Of a stretch of DNA of 64,000 nt, positions 42,507-51,811 are shown in pieces (the stretch's first letter is position 1; every line of letters starts with the position of its first letter). The translations under genes were made by a program, and so were the position numbers. The stretch is from JAYQKL01 sp038142705. GTDB lineage: Bacteria > Pseudomonadota > Alphaproteobacteria > RS24. The notes below the pieces were generated by a model. The model ran no database searches. It had not been told where the DNA came from and worked only from the letters and a program-made list of their open reading frames with translations. Location of the stretch: assembly GCA_965217015.1 (NCBI GenBank), contig OZ244224.1, forward strand, positions 558,001 to 622,000, in the 5' to 3' direction.

Positions 42507-45500
42507 ATGTCCGATACTAAAATTTTATCTCACAAAACCCTCGCAGGTGTGCCAGAGGGATTTGATGCTTTAGTATTATCCGATTTAGCGAAACAAAATT
42601 TCGCAGCCGATAAAACCGCCATTATCCATATCGCACATGATGCGAAACGCATGGACAGCATTGCCAAGGCCGTGCAGTTTTTTGCGCCTGAGATAGAAAT
42701 TATCCTTTTTCCGGCATGGGATTGTTTGCCCTATGACCGAATTGGGCCGCAGGCCAGTATCATTGCGCAACGCATGTCCTCATTAGCGCGCTTTTTACAG
42801 CCAACTGAAAAACCACGCCTCGTGCTAACAAGTATCAATGCCGTCACACAAAAAGTGCCGCCACGCGCGCTTGTTGAGACCGTTTCTTTTTCTGCACGCC
42901 CCGGCGCTTTGGTCGATACGGACAAGCTCATTCAATTTCTTGTGCGCAATGGGTATAACCGATGTTCATTGGTGACCGAACCGGGTGATTTTGCCGTGCG
43001 CGGCAGTATTGTTGATTTGTTTCCACCGGGTGAAGAAAAACCGATACGGTTGGATTTTTTTGGTGAGGCGCTCGAGACCATTCGCTATTTTGAACCTGAA
43101 ACGCAACGCACGATTGGTCAAGTTTCTAAACTAGAATTGGTTGGCGCAAATGAAATCCAGCTTGATGAAACCAGCCGTGCTAAATTTCGTCGCAATTATA
43201 TTGCACAGTTTGGGGCGGTAGCAGACACCGATAATCTTTATGAAACCATAAAGCAGGGCCAGCGTTATGGCGGTATGGAACATTGGTTACCGCTTTTCTA
43301 TGATGAGTTGGAAACACTGTTCGATTATGTTGAGCCAGCAAATATAACCTATGACCATTTGGTGAATAACGCCATTTTAGAGCGCCAAAATCAGGTGCGT
43401 GATTATTATGAAGCGCGTCAGCAGGCCAATCAAATTGCACAGCAAAATAACATGCCAATCAGCAAACATTTGGAGCCTGAAGCGTTATATTTGATGGAAG
43501 AGGATTGGCAATCGCTTATACAAGCGCGACAACCAACGCAAATCACCCCCTTTTTGGAAGCCGAACATGAAGCCGAGCATGTTTATGCGTTTTCAGCCCG
43601 TATGGGGCGCAATTTCTCTGCTGAGCGGGCAATGGAAAAGGTCAATATTTTTGACCTGTTAGCGGCGCATATTAAAGAAAAACAAACACAAGGGAAGCGG
43701 GTGGTTTTGGCTAGCTGGAGCGATGGCGCACGCCAAAGATTACAAAGCCTGCTTGAAGAGCACGACCTACAAAACACAGTGTTACATGATGACTGGGCGC
43801 AATGTTTGGCCTTGCCCATTGATAAACTTAGTTTGATTATTTTAGAGTTAGAGACCGGTTTTGAAACAGACGATGTTTGCTTCATCGCGGAGCAGGATAT
43901 TTTTGGTGACCGGCTTATCCGGCGGAAGAAAAATAAAAAAGCGGCGAATTTCTTAACCGAGGCCTCAAGCCTATCGCCTGGAGATTTGGTTGTGCATGTT
44001 GAGCATGGGGTAGGGCGTTTTCAGGGCCTTGAAACCATTACTGCGGCGGGGGCACCGCATGATTGTTTGAAAATCATCTATCGCAATGATGATAAATTAT
44101 ATCTACCAGTAGAAAATATCGAACTCTTGACCCGTTATGGCCCAGACGATATTGGCACGCAGCTTGATAAGCTCGGTGGCGTTGGCTGGCAGTCGCGCAA
44201 AGCCAGACTTAAAAACAAGCTGAAAGATATTGCTGATGAATTGATTAAAATTGCCGCCGCGCGCAAATTACGGCAAGGCGAAATTATGGAAACACCGCAG
44301 CCCTTATATGACGAATTTGCCGCGCGGTTTGCCTATGATGAAACTGAAGACCAGCTAGATAGCATAGACGCTATTATGTCAGACCTGAGCAGTGGAACAC
44401 CAATGGACAGACTCATTTGTGGCGATGTTGGATTTGGTAAAACAGAAGTTGCTCTGCGCGCCGCTTTCATCGCAGCGTTTTCATCAACCCAAGTTGCTAT
44501 CATCGCGCCAACCACATTATTGGTACGACAGCATTTAAAAACCTTTCAGACTCGTTTTGCGGGCATGCCTGTTAATATTCGTGCGCTTTCAAGACTGGTT
44601 TCAAAAAAAGATGCCGATGAAACCAAAGCAGGGCTAGCAAATGGCACTGTTGATATTGTGATTGGGACGCATGCATTGCTGAGCAAAAGTATCAGCTTTC
44701 AAAATTTGGGGCTGGTGATTGTTGATGAGGAACAAAGATTTGGCGTCACTCACAAAGAACAGCTTAAGAAATTGCGGCATGAGGTGCATATGCTCACGCT
44801 CACCGCAACGCCAATACCGCGCACGATGCAACTTGCGTTAACAGGCGTCCGCGATTTATCTCTAATTTCTACGCCGCCTGTTGACCGCCTGGCGGTACGC
44901 ACATTTGTGACGCCATTTGATGCTGTCATTATTCGTGAGGCGCTTTTGCGCGAGAAATACCGAGCAGGACAGAGCTTTTTCATTTGCCCGCGCATTGCAG
45001 ACCTTGACGAGGCGGCGGAATTTTTACGCACGCATGTACCAGAAGTTAAATTTATCATCACGCATGGGCAGCTTGGCAGCCAGCAACTTGAAGAGCGCAT
45101 GACAGCTTTTTACAATGGTGATTATGATATTTTGCTGTCCACCAGCATTATTGAAAGCGGTATTGACATTCCATCTGCCAATACAATGATTATTTACCGT
45201 GCGGATATGTTTGGTTTAGCCCAACTTTATCAAATGCGCGGCAGGGTGGGGCGGTCAAAAAACCGCGCCTATGCTTATGTGACCTTTGATGAAATGCGTC
45301 CGCTCACCGAAACCGCTGAAAAGCGGCTCAAAATTTTACAATCTTTGGATAGCTTGGGCGCGGGCTTTACGCTTGCCAGTCATGATTTAGACTTGCGCGG
45401 CGCGGGTAATTTATTAGGTGAAGAGCAATCTGGCCATATTAAAGAGGTTGGGTTTGAGCTTTATCAAAATATGCTTGAAGAGGCAGTTGCCAATCGTCAG

Positions 45501-45980
45501 GGGGAACAAAAAGACGAAACTTGGTCGCCACAAATAAACATTGGCGCGCCGGTTTTACTGCCAGAAACATATATTCAGGATTTTGATATTCGTATCGGGC
45601 TTTACCGCCGCTTATCAAGCTTAGAAGACCGCGCTGAAATTGAAAGCTTTGCGGCTGAGATGATTGACCGCTTTGGTGATTTACCGGAAGACGCCGAGAA
45701 TTTGATAAAAATTATTGAGATTAAAGCGCTGTGCCGTGCCGCTGGCGTTGAAAAACTTGATGCAGGCTCAAAAGGCATGGCTATTCATTTCAGAAAGAAA
45801 GAATTCAGCAATCCAGAAGGGCTGATAAATTTCATCAGTGAATATCCTGACCGCATTAAAATTCGTCCAGACCAAAGCTTGCTCTATAAGGCTGATATGC
45901 CGTCCGAGAGCGAGCGATTGGATAAGTCAAGGAAACTGATTGAGAAAATGGCTCATCTGGCGCAAAACTCTTTAAGTTGA
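42507..45980 (+). CDS. mfd: Transcription-repair coupling factor
   Basis: Removes RNA polymerase stalled at DNA lesions and recruits UvrA. The 1157-residue protein has an N-terminal UvrB-like module (about 20-350), an RNA-polymerase-interaction domain (SPGDLVVHVEHGVGRFQGLE, about 488-507), and a RecG-like motor with Walker A GDVGFGKTEVALRAAF (about 635-650), DEEQRFG, TATPIPRTMQLAL and MRGRVGRSKNRAYAY, then the C-terminal TRCF domain (QINIGAPVLLPETYI). It works with UvrA at 16.1-19.0 kb. Confidence 0.98.
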   Translation: MSDTKILSHKTLAGVPEGFDALVLSDLAKQNFAADKTAIIHIAHDAKRMDSIAKAVQFFAPEIEIILFPAWDCLPYDRIGPQASIIAQRMSSLARFLQPTEKPRLVLTSINAVTQKVPPRALVETVSFSARPGALVDTDKLIQFLVRNGYNRCSLVTEPGDFAVRGSIVDLFPPGEEKPIRLDFFGEALETIRYFEPETQRTIGQVSKLELVGANEIQLDETSRAKFRRNYIAQFGAVADTDNLYETIKQGQRYGGMEHWLPLFYDELETLFDYVEPANITYDHLVNNAILERQNQVRDYYEARQQANQIAQQNNMPISKHLEPEALYLMEEDWQSLIQARQPTQITPFLEAEHEAEHVYAFSARMGRNFSAERAMEKVNIFDLLAAHIKEKQTQGKRVVLASWSDGARQRLQSLLEEHDLQNTVLHDDWAQCLALPIDKLSLIILELETGFETDDVCFIAEQDIFGDRLIRRKKNKKAANFLTEASSLSPGDLVVHVEHGVGRFQGLETITAAGAPHDCLKIIYRNDDKLYLPVENIELLTRYGPDDIGTQLDKLGGVGWQSRKARLKNKLKDIADELIKIAAARKLRQGEIMETPQPLYDEFAARFAYDETEDQLDSIDAIMSDLSSGTPMDRLICGDVGFGKTEVALRAAFIAAFSSTQVAIIAPTTLLVRQHLKTFQTRFAGMPVNIRALSRLVSKKDADETKAGLANGTVDIVIGTHALLSKSISFQNLGLVIVDEEQRFGVTHKEQLKKLRHEVHMLTLTATPIPRTMQLALTGVRDLSLISTPPVDRLAVRTFVTPFDAVIIREALLREKYRAGQSFFICPRIADLDEAAEFLRTHVPEVKFIITHGQLGSQQLEERMTAFYNGDYDILLSTSIIESGIDIPSANTMIIYRADMFGLAQLYQMRGRVGRSKNRAYAYVTFDEMRPLTETAEKRLKILQSLDSLGAGFTLASHDLDLRGAGNLLGEEQSGHIKEVGFELYQNMLEEAVANRQGEQKDETWSPQINIGAPVLLPETYIQDFDIRIGLYRRLSSLEDRAEIESFAAEMIDRFGDLPEDAENLIKIIEIKALCRAAGVEKLDAGSKGMAIHFRKKEFSNPEGLINFISEYPDRIKIRPDQSLLYKADMPSESERLDKSRKLIEKMAHLAQNSLS

Positions 45981-46019
45981 GAGGCTATTTTTCTGCCGCT
46001 CTATATGCTAGGTAAAGAT

Positions 46020-46823
46020 ATGATTATCGACAGCCATTGCCATTTAGATTACCCCGATTTCGCGGCGGACAGAGACGCTGTTATCCAAAATGCGCGCGCG
46101 CAGGGCGTTGGCATGATGCTGACAATCTCATGTAAAATCACAGAGTCTGAGAAAATCATCGCACTCGCTGAAGACTATGATGATGTTGTCTGTTCAATTG
46201 GAATCCACCCGCATGAAGCTGGCAATGAACCAGAAACAGATGCTGAGAAGCTGGTGGACATTGCCAAGCACCCCAAAGTTGTTGGGATTGGTGAAACCGG
46301 CCTTGATTATTATTATGAACATAGCCCGCGGGCGCAACAAAAACGCAATTTCCATCACCATATAAATGCGGCGCGCATATCAGGACTACCGCTGATTGTG
46401 CATGCGCGTGATGCTGATGAAGACACCGCAGATATTTTAGAAAGCGAATATAAAAATGGCGCTTTTCCGGGTCTTATCCATTGTTTCACTGCCGGGCCTG
46501 AACTCGCCAAGCGCGCTTTGGATATGAATATGTATATTTCCATCTCTGGCATTGCGACATTTAAGTCGGCAGGGGATTTGCGCGAAGTCATCAAAACAGT
46601 GCCGCTTGAACGATTGCTGGTAGAGACTGACGCTCCATGGCTGGCGCCTATGCCGCATCGTGGCAAACGAAATGAGCCTGCTTTTGTTAAACATACAGCC
46701 GCTTGTGTTGCTGACATAAAAGGGGTGAGTGCTGAGGAAATAGAAACCATCACCACGCAAAACTTCTTCCGCCTTTTTACAAAAGCACAAATGCCCCAGC
46801 CTGCAAAAGGCACAAGCGCATGA
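46020..46823 (+). CDS. tatD: TatD family metal-dependent hydrolase
   Basis: Metal-dependent hydrolase of the amidohydrolase fold; E. coli TatD is a 3'-5' exonuclease and D-Tyr-tRNA-linked roles are reported for relatives. From ATG 46020 it has 267 residues, with the metal-binding HxH in DSHCHLDYPDF at the N-terminus, SIGIHPHEA, GIGETGLDYYY, LPLIVHARDAD, IHCFTAG and ETDAPWLAP near 206-214. ATG 46005 would add five residues without family support. It overlaps the next gene by four bases (ATGA). Confidence 0.93.
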   Translation: MIIDSHCHLDYPDFAADRDAVIQNARAQGVGMMLTISCKITESEKIIALAEDYDDVVCSIGIHPHEAGNEPETDAEKLVDIAKHPKVVGIGETGLDYYYEHSPRAQQKRNFHHHINAARISGLPLIVHARDADEDTADILESEYKNGAFPGLIHCFTAGPELAKRALDMNMYISISGIATFKSAGDLREVIKTVPLERLLVETDAPWLAPMPHRGKRNEPAFVKHTAACVADIKGVSAEEIETITTQNFFRLFTKAQMPQPAKGTSA

Positions 46824-47611
46824 GTTTAAGCTTTAGGATATTAGGTTGTGGCTCTTCAGGTGGCGTGCCGCGCATTGATGGCGATTGGGGGGCGTGCGAC
46901 CCAAATAACCCCAAAAACAAACGAAGCCGCTGTTCATTGCTGGTCTCGCGTGAACACAATCATGAAATCACAAATCTGCTGATAGACACCTCACCTGATA
47001 TGCGCGAGCAGCTTATCGCGGCGCAAGCCAAACATATTGACGGGGTTTTGATAAGTCATGACCATGCCGACCAAACACATGGTATTGATGATTTGCGCGC
47101 GCTAGTCTATCGCTATCGCAAACGCATACCCGTTTGGATGGATACAGCCACATCACAAACGGTTACCAGTCGCTTTGAATATTGTTTTCAAGAAATTAAA
47201 AACAGTGGCTACCCTTCCATTTTGGAAGAAAAAAGAATCCATGAAAACCTTGAACCCATTTGTGTGGAAGGGGCAGGGGGTAGTATCGAGGCTCAGCCCT
47301 TTTATCAAGAGCATGGGCGTATTCAATCGCTTGGCTTTCGAATTGGTGAAGTTGCGTATTCTTCAGACATTAGTGATTTGCCCAAAACCAGCTGGCCTTA
47401 TTTTGATGGGGTTAAAATTTGGGTGGTCGATGCCTTGCGCTACACACCGCACCCGACGCATTTTCATTTAGAAAAAACCATTGAAATGGTAAATAAATTG
47501 AATATTGAGCAGGCGATTTTGACCAATTTACATATCGATTTAGACTATAAGACACTGTGTGACGATTTACCAAAAAACATCCGCCCCGCTTTCGATGGTA
47601 TGGTTTTTTAA
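46820..47611 (+). CDS. Metallo-beta-lactamase-fold hydrolase (PhnP-like)
   Basis: MBL-fold metalloenzyme of 263 residues. Metal ligands are visible in SHDHADQTHGID (about 74-85, the HxHxDH motif), YSSDISDLP (about 178-186) and NLHIDLDY near the C-terminus. The N-terminal ILGCGSSGGVPRIDGDWGACD is characteristic of the PhnP/RNase Z-like cyclic phosphodiesterase group. This gene follows tatD in most alphaproteobacteria, and here the ATGA overlap indicates coupling. The natural substrate is unknown. Confidence 0.88.
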   Translation: MSLSFRILGCGSSGGVPRIDGDWGACDPNNPKNKRSRCSLLVSREHNHEITNLLIDTSPDMREQLIAAQAKHIDGVLISHDHADQTHGIDDLRALVYRYRKRIPVWMDTATSQTVTSRFEYCFQEIKNSGYPSILEEKRIHENLEPICVEGAGGSIEAQPFYQEHGRIQSLGFRIGEVAYSSDISDLPKTSWPYFDGVKIWVVDALRYTPHPTHFHLEKTIEMVNKLNIEQAILTNLHIDLDYKTLCDDLPKNIRPAFDGMVF

Positions 47612-47700
47612 CAACAAAGTGGTTTATTAACACCGAATATTGTCTATTATTACTGACGCGTGTCGTTGATTAGCTTATCGTGTTTGCGGGAGTCAGAATA

Positions 47701-48417
47701 TTGCGTAACGGATTTTCATTGATAGAGCTCTTAGTCGTGGTGGCCATTATTGGTATTTTGGCTGCCGTGGGCATTGTGGGCTATTCTAATTATATTGAGC
47801 AAACGAAAGCCGAAGCAGCTACCGCAAATGCAGATATGATTAATCGGTCTTTTGAGCAAGATTTTATCGCCATCACAAATGACCTTGGTGGGCCATCGCA
47901 AATTGCCCAAACACCAGCCAATACGGTTACAAAAGACGACCAGTGCATTGAATATGTGAAAAAGGCTGTTGCGAATATCAATGACAGCACAAATATAAAA
48001 AACAGTTATGACGACACGATTGCCTATGCCGTTAATTTGCATAATGACCCATCGCAAACATTAAGCTCCTACGATTCCATTAAGCCCGGTCAAATGGGTA
48101 TGCAATGTGCTAATCCAGAGGCTGAGTTAACCAGTAATGATTTTTATATTCACAGATGCGTTTGCACTGGCAGCGAGGACTGCACCTTGCACACATTTAG
48201 ATATAATGACAGCTCGCAAGAAACCTCTGATTATGAAGATGAAGTTGCGGATACAACTGATTACAGTGTCGATCCGGTTGTGGTGACAGATGATACATTA
48301 CGCTGGCGCACGGGCTCAGGTAATATTCCTGGTTCAACTGACGCGGTTAAAGGGTCGATTAAACTCGGCCCGCATTTGCCAGATTGGGTATGCCCAAAGG
48401 CTGATTATTTTAACTAA
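47701..48417 (+). CDS. Orphan type IV prepilin-like protein
   Basis: Protein with a class III signal: short leader, then GFSLIELLVVVAIIGIL, with Glu at +5 after the predicted prepilin peptidase cut before Phe. The remaining 200 residues are polar and acidic with seven cysteines, several close together (RCVCTGSEDC), suggesting disulfides, and no recognised pilin head domain. TTG 47701 is preferred because GGGAG lies eight bases upstream and gives a five-residue leader; GTG 47680 without a Shine-Dalgarno is the alternative. There are no pilus assembly genes in the window. Two secreted-protein genes follow; a single transcript is possible. Confidence 0.7.
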   Translation: MRNGFSLIELLVVVAIIGILAAVGIVGYSNYIEQTKAEAATANADMINRSFEQDFIAITNDLGGPSQIAQTPANTVTKDDQCIEYVKKAVANINDSTNIKNSYDDTIAYAVNLHNDPSQTLSSYDSIKPGQMGMQCANPEAELTSNDFYIHRCVCTGSEDCTLHTFRYNDSSQETSDYEDEVADTTDYSVDPVVVTDDTLRWRTGSGNIPGSTDAVKGSIKLGPHLPDWVCPKADYFN

Positions 48418-48550
48418 TGTGCTAAAATCCGCCTGTGATAATTGGGTGACAGTTAGTTCTGCCAAAGCAAATTCATCGAAAATTTTAGTTGTGAGGGCTT
48501 AATAAATAAGTCTATCTTAGTTAGATATTTGAGTATATGGGGTAGGGTAA

Positions 48551-50764
48551 ATGCGTATACAACATCAATTCGGTATTTTTTGTCTGGCTTTATTAATAGG
48601 TGTGGTAACCGCCAATGCCGCTTTCAAATCATCATCAACAGGGCGTGGCACCTCAAAGCCTGCACCACCTGCGGTTTGTGTCGGTGACCCTGGAACCAAT
48701 CAGCCATGTGTGCTGACAGATGACTCTGTCGCTTTTGGCAAGGTTGCCGACTTAAAAACAAAAGTAGCTGCCGGCACGGCAACAAAAGCTGATTTTGAAG
48801 CGCTAGGCATTACCATTAGCTCTGATGTTGATCTTGATGACGCAGATACAATTGCTTATTTGAATGCAAAAATTAACGCGATTGTGACTTCTGGTAACCT
48901 AACAAGTTCAAAAAAACCATCTGACCTTGAGACAACGGTGAATACGGCAACAACCGCCAATGTTGCCCTCTGGACGATATATCAAACCTCTATCAGCGCG
49001 GTGGGTTATCCAACCAGTGGATTAACAACAAGCTTGCTCAATAATGCTGGTGTCAGCTCAACAATTTTAAGCGACACCGATACAACTCTTTCAAACCTGC
49101 AAAGCAACATTACCAGCTCCGGCTTGTCCAGCTCATTATCAGCTTCCGATGTTGAAAACTGGATTGTTGATGCGGCAGGCTTTTCTGGCACGACCACTTA
49201 TGCACAAGTTCAAACAGCAACAACAAATGGCTGGTCTATCGCTAACTTTAAAACGGCATCAAGCCTCGGATATAGCACCAGCAGCGCAGATAATACTTTA
49301 TTTGGCGAGGCTCTCGGCTCAAGCTATACCGCCCATTGCCGTGCTGAAATTGACGATGACAGCGCCTCATGCTCAGATTTAACCAAAACACAATTCAATT
49401 CCGCAAAAAGCGGTTCTGCCTTACTCGCTACCAAGAAAACCAAAGTTACGGCAGGCACTCTGGTTCTGTCTGACTTAACCGAGCTTGGCTTGACGACCAC
49501 AGCGCTTGGGTCTAATCCGCAGCAGTGGCAGATTGATTATTTAATGACTCAATTAGGCACTGGAAATAGCGTGACAAAAGCTGATTGGCAAACAACCATA
49601 ACAGCCTTTAACAGCTCTACGGCTGCCCTTTGGAAGATTGCTCAGATACAGTCAGGGGCATCTGACCACCCAACAAGTGACCTTTCTGTGTCATTGTTAA
49701 CAGGGGCAGGGGTCAGCAGCAGCTACACGGGTATATCAAATATCCAGACTTTATTGCAAGGCGTCATCACAAATGCGACTTATACGCAAAGCTCTGATGT
49801 CACGAGTGCAAGCGCTTTGGACACTTGGATCGCTGGCCTTATCAACCCAAGCTGGAGCACAACACCAGCAACGAGCTTCTCAAAAGCAGAAGATACAGTT
49901 GATAGCACAGGTGACCAAATTGTGTTAACACCCGCTTCTGTTGATAGCACAGCAACCATAACCTATACATTATCAGGTGATGATGCGTCTGATTTCAGCG
50001 TATCTGGCGGCACTGTCACTGCGGCTGGCACAATTTCACCAGACACATATAGCTTTACAGTAACCGCATCAACGGCCTATTCAACAACATCAATTTCGCG
50101 AGATTTTACGCTAACTGTGCCTGACCAAGTGGCGCAATCAAGCCTGTCTATTTCGACGACCTATGTCAATGTGAGCGCGACAAAAACCTTAGCTACTAGT
50201 GGTGGCTCTGGCGATGGCGCCATTTCATACACAGTCACAAGCGGCAGTTGCACCGTATCTGGCAGCACCTTAACAGGGGCTAGCAGTGTTGGAAATTGCA
50301 CCGTGAAGGCGACAAAAGCCTCAACACTTTCATATGAAAGTGCCTCTGTAACAAAAGTGATTAAAGTCGTTACAACATTAGCTATTAACCCAAGTAAAAA
50401 ATATACTGATGGAAAATGCGGCAGTGGCTGGCATACCCAGGAATTTGCTATTTCTGGCGGGCAATCACCATATCATATGGTAGCTGCTGGTTGGAAAGTA
50501 ACGCAGGCGTCAAATGTACCAACAGGTAGCGGTCTATCCGGCTATATATCCAGAGCTTATAGTTCAGGCGGCCTAACAACATCACAATCCTCTATAAAAG
50601 GTATCAGAGAGTTCCAAAGACAGTCCATTACAGGCAATAAATTAAAAGGACGCTACAGATGGACAATGAATTACAATGGTAGCAGCTCGAATAATTGGAT
50701 TAACATGAAAGTTGAAGATGCTGTTGGCCAGACTAAATGGTTCGCCTGGGAACTTGATTGCTAA
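48551..50764 (+). CDS. Large secreted Ser/Thr-rich repeat protein, adhesin-like
   Basis: Not a recognised family. The 737-residue protein has a signal peptide (1-23, likely cut after ANA) and four regions: two diverged copies of a 130-150 residue module (about 67-210 and 296-430), a cadherin-like beta domain (about 444-525; TITYTLSGDDASDFSV), an Ig-like domain (about 530-607; GGSGDGAISYTVTSGSCTV) and a C-terminal domain (about 612-737) rich in Gly, Ser and Trp and ending in Cys. The modules share the pattern TKVxAGT, DxxxLGxT, ALWxI, PTSxL, SLLxxAGVSS. Composition and domains suggest a surface or adhesive protein, but that is inference. No sorting signal or membrane anchor is seen. Confidence 0.72.
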   Translation: MRIQHQFGIFCLALLIGVVTANAAFKSSSTGRGTSKPAPPAVCVGDPGTNQPCVLTDDSVAFGKVADLKTKVAAGTATKADFEALGITISSDVDLDDADTIAYLNAKINAIVTSGNLTSSKKPSDLETTVNTATTANVALWTIYQTSISAVGYPTSGLTTSLLNNAGVSSTILSDTDTTLSNLQSNITSSGLSSSLSASDVENWIVDAAGFSGTTTYAQVQTATTNGWSIANFKTASSLGYSTSSADNTLFGEALGSSYTAHCRAEIDDDSASCSDLTKTQFNSAKSGSALLATKKTKVTAGTLVLSDLTELGLTTTALGSNPQQWQIDYLMTQLGTGNSVTKADWQTTITAFNSSTAALWKIAQIQSGASDHPTSDLSVSLLTGAGVSSSYTGISNIQTLLQGVITNATYTQSSDVTSASALDTWIAGLINPSWSTTPATSFSKAEDTVDSTGDQIVLTPASVDSTATITYTLSGDDASDFSVSGGTVTAAGTISPDTYSFTVTASTAYSTTSISRDFTLTVPDQVAQSSLSISTTYVNVSATKTLATSGGSGDGAISYTVTSGSCTVSGSTLTGASSVGNCTVKATKASTLSYESASVTKVIKVVTTLAINPSKKYTDGKCGSGWHTQEFAISGGQSPYHMVAAGWKVTQASNVPTGSGLSGYISRAYSSGGLTTSQSSIKGIREFQRQSITGNKLKGRYRWTMNYNGSSSNNWINMKVEDAVGQTKWFAWELDC

Positions 50765-50785
50765 TAACGTGAAGGGAGTCACATT

Positions 50786-51079
50786 ATGAAAAAGTCTTTA
50801 TTTTTATCAACCGCCATTTTAACGGCAGCAATATCAGCAGCGTCAGCAAATTCAATTGTTTCTGATGTCTGTGTGTCAGCTGACGATGATAATTATACAC
50901 TGACAGTTACAACTGAGTCTGCATTATCCTCATCAGCGGTAATTAATTGGGATGGTAGCGCATTAACTGGACCGTTTACGCTGTCAAACAGCAATACATC
51001 CATTAGCGTCACAACAACGATTGCGCCTTGTGCTGAAGAAGGTACCATTACAATCACCGACAATGGAGTGACTTTCTAA
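50786..51079 (+). CDS. Small secreted protein next to the repeat protein
   Basis: Unrecognised 97-residue protein. It has a clear signal peptide (1-21, cut after ASA) and a mature part of about 75 residues rich in Ser, Thr and Val with alternating beta-strand pattern (YTLTVTTESALSSSAVINW, TSISVTTTIAP) and two cysteines that could form one disulfide. A Shine-Dalgarno (GAAGGGAG) lies eight bases before the ATG and the gene begins 21 bases after the repeat protein's stop. Its Ser/Thr-rich style matches its neighbour, so it may be a partner or minor subunit. Function unknown. Confidence 0.72.
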   Translation: MKKSLFLSTAILTAAISAASANSIVSDVCVSADDDNYTLTVTTESALSSSAVINWDGSALTGPFTLSNSNTSISVTTTIAPCAEEGTITITDNGVTF

Positions 51080-51100
51080 TAGAGCAATCTAATAGAGCAA
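51075..51100 (+). repeat. Tandem 13-base duplication at the end of the small secreted protein gene
   Basis: TCTAATAGAGCAA occurs twice without a gap (51075-51087 and 51088-51100). The first copy contains the stop codon. It looks like a recent slippage event and does not change the protein. Confidence 0.85.
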
Positions 51101-51153
51101 TTAAAAATTTGTCATAATATAAATTATGCGAAAAATGGATTGCTAATAAAAAG

Positions 51154-51187
51154 AAAGCGCAGATTTGTCTCTGCGCTTTTTTTATGC
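51154..51187. terminator. Bidirectional rho-independent terminator
   Basis: AAAGCGCAGA (51154-51163) pairs perfectly with TCTGCGCTTT (51170-51179) around a six-base loop, followed by seven T; the left flank is A-rich, so it can act on both strands. It separates the secreted-protein cluster on the plus strand from the transporter gene ending at 51211 on the minus strand. Confidence 0.88.
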
Positions 51188-51210
51188 CCTCTTGATTTGG
51201 TGAAAAATGA

Positions 51211-51729
51211 TCAAAGACCACGCCGGCGCAGAACATACCAAACACATATCGCACCCACCATTTTCCCAGCAATGGACATAATAATATTTGGTACAGTAAA
51301 AGAACCAGTGACTAAGTTTTCAGCCAAAAACAAAAAGCTTGTCGTATCAATTGGCGCCGCGATAGCGGAAGATAATAAAACCCGTGATGACAGCCTTAAT
51401 TTAGAAAAAGTGTAAAGCGCCCAATCCACCAATTCTGCGATAGCAAAAGCTGTGCCGCTCGCGATGGCAAGCTCTGGCCCTGTCGTCCATAAAGTTAGGC
51501 ACAGGCCGATAAACATTGCGATAAGCACCTGATGACCGATTTCGCGCTGGGCAAAGTCTCGCACAACCAGCACAAGACCTGTGATGATGGTCACCGGATT
51601 AAACGCCCAGCTTGGAATAAGCTCAATCATTGGCGCCCAACTGAAAGTCCAGTTAATAAACGGGACCAGCAAAATATAGAGCAGCGCATATTTAACGGTA
51701 AACAGGCTGGCAGGTGGGGTTTTATTCAT
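51211..51729 (-). CDS. VUT/YhhQ family transporter, probable queuosine precursor uptake
   Basis: Integral membrane protein of 172 residues with about six helices. The segments VLVVRDFAQREIGHQ, LAIASGTAFAIAELVDWALYT and SSAIAAPIDTTSFLFLA match the VUT family (PF02592), whose studied member YhhQ imports the queuosine precursors preQ0/preQ1. The presence of queA and tgt in the same window is consistent with that, though they are 25 kb away. GTG 51741 would add four residues (MSHS-); the ATG at 51729 is preferred. Confidence 0.8.
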   Translation of the reverse strand: MNKTPPASLFTVKYALLYILLVPFINWTFSWAPMIELIPSWAFNPVTIITGLVLVVRDFAQREIGHQVLIAMFIGLCLTLWTTGPELAIASGTAFAIAELVDWALYTFSKLRLSSRVLLSSAIAAPIDTTSFLFLAENLVTGSFTVPNIIMSIAGKMVGAICVWYVLRRRGL

Positions 51730-51811
51730 AGAATGACTCACACTTTATTCAGCGTTTATAATAAGCTGGAAATGAGAGATAAAAAAGGGTTTCACCCTTA
51801 AAAAAACAGGC

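Noticed and set aside
47680..47700. GTG start for the prepilin
   Set aside because: Possible, but no Shine-Dalgarno precedes it, whereas TTG 47701 has GGGAG at eight bases and gives a normal short leader.
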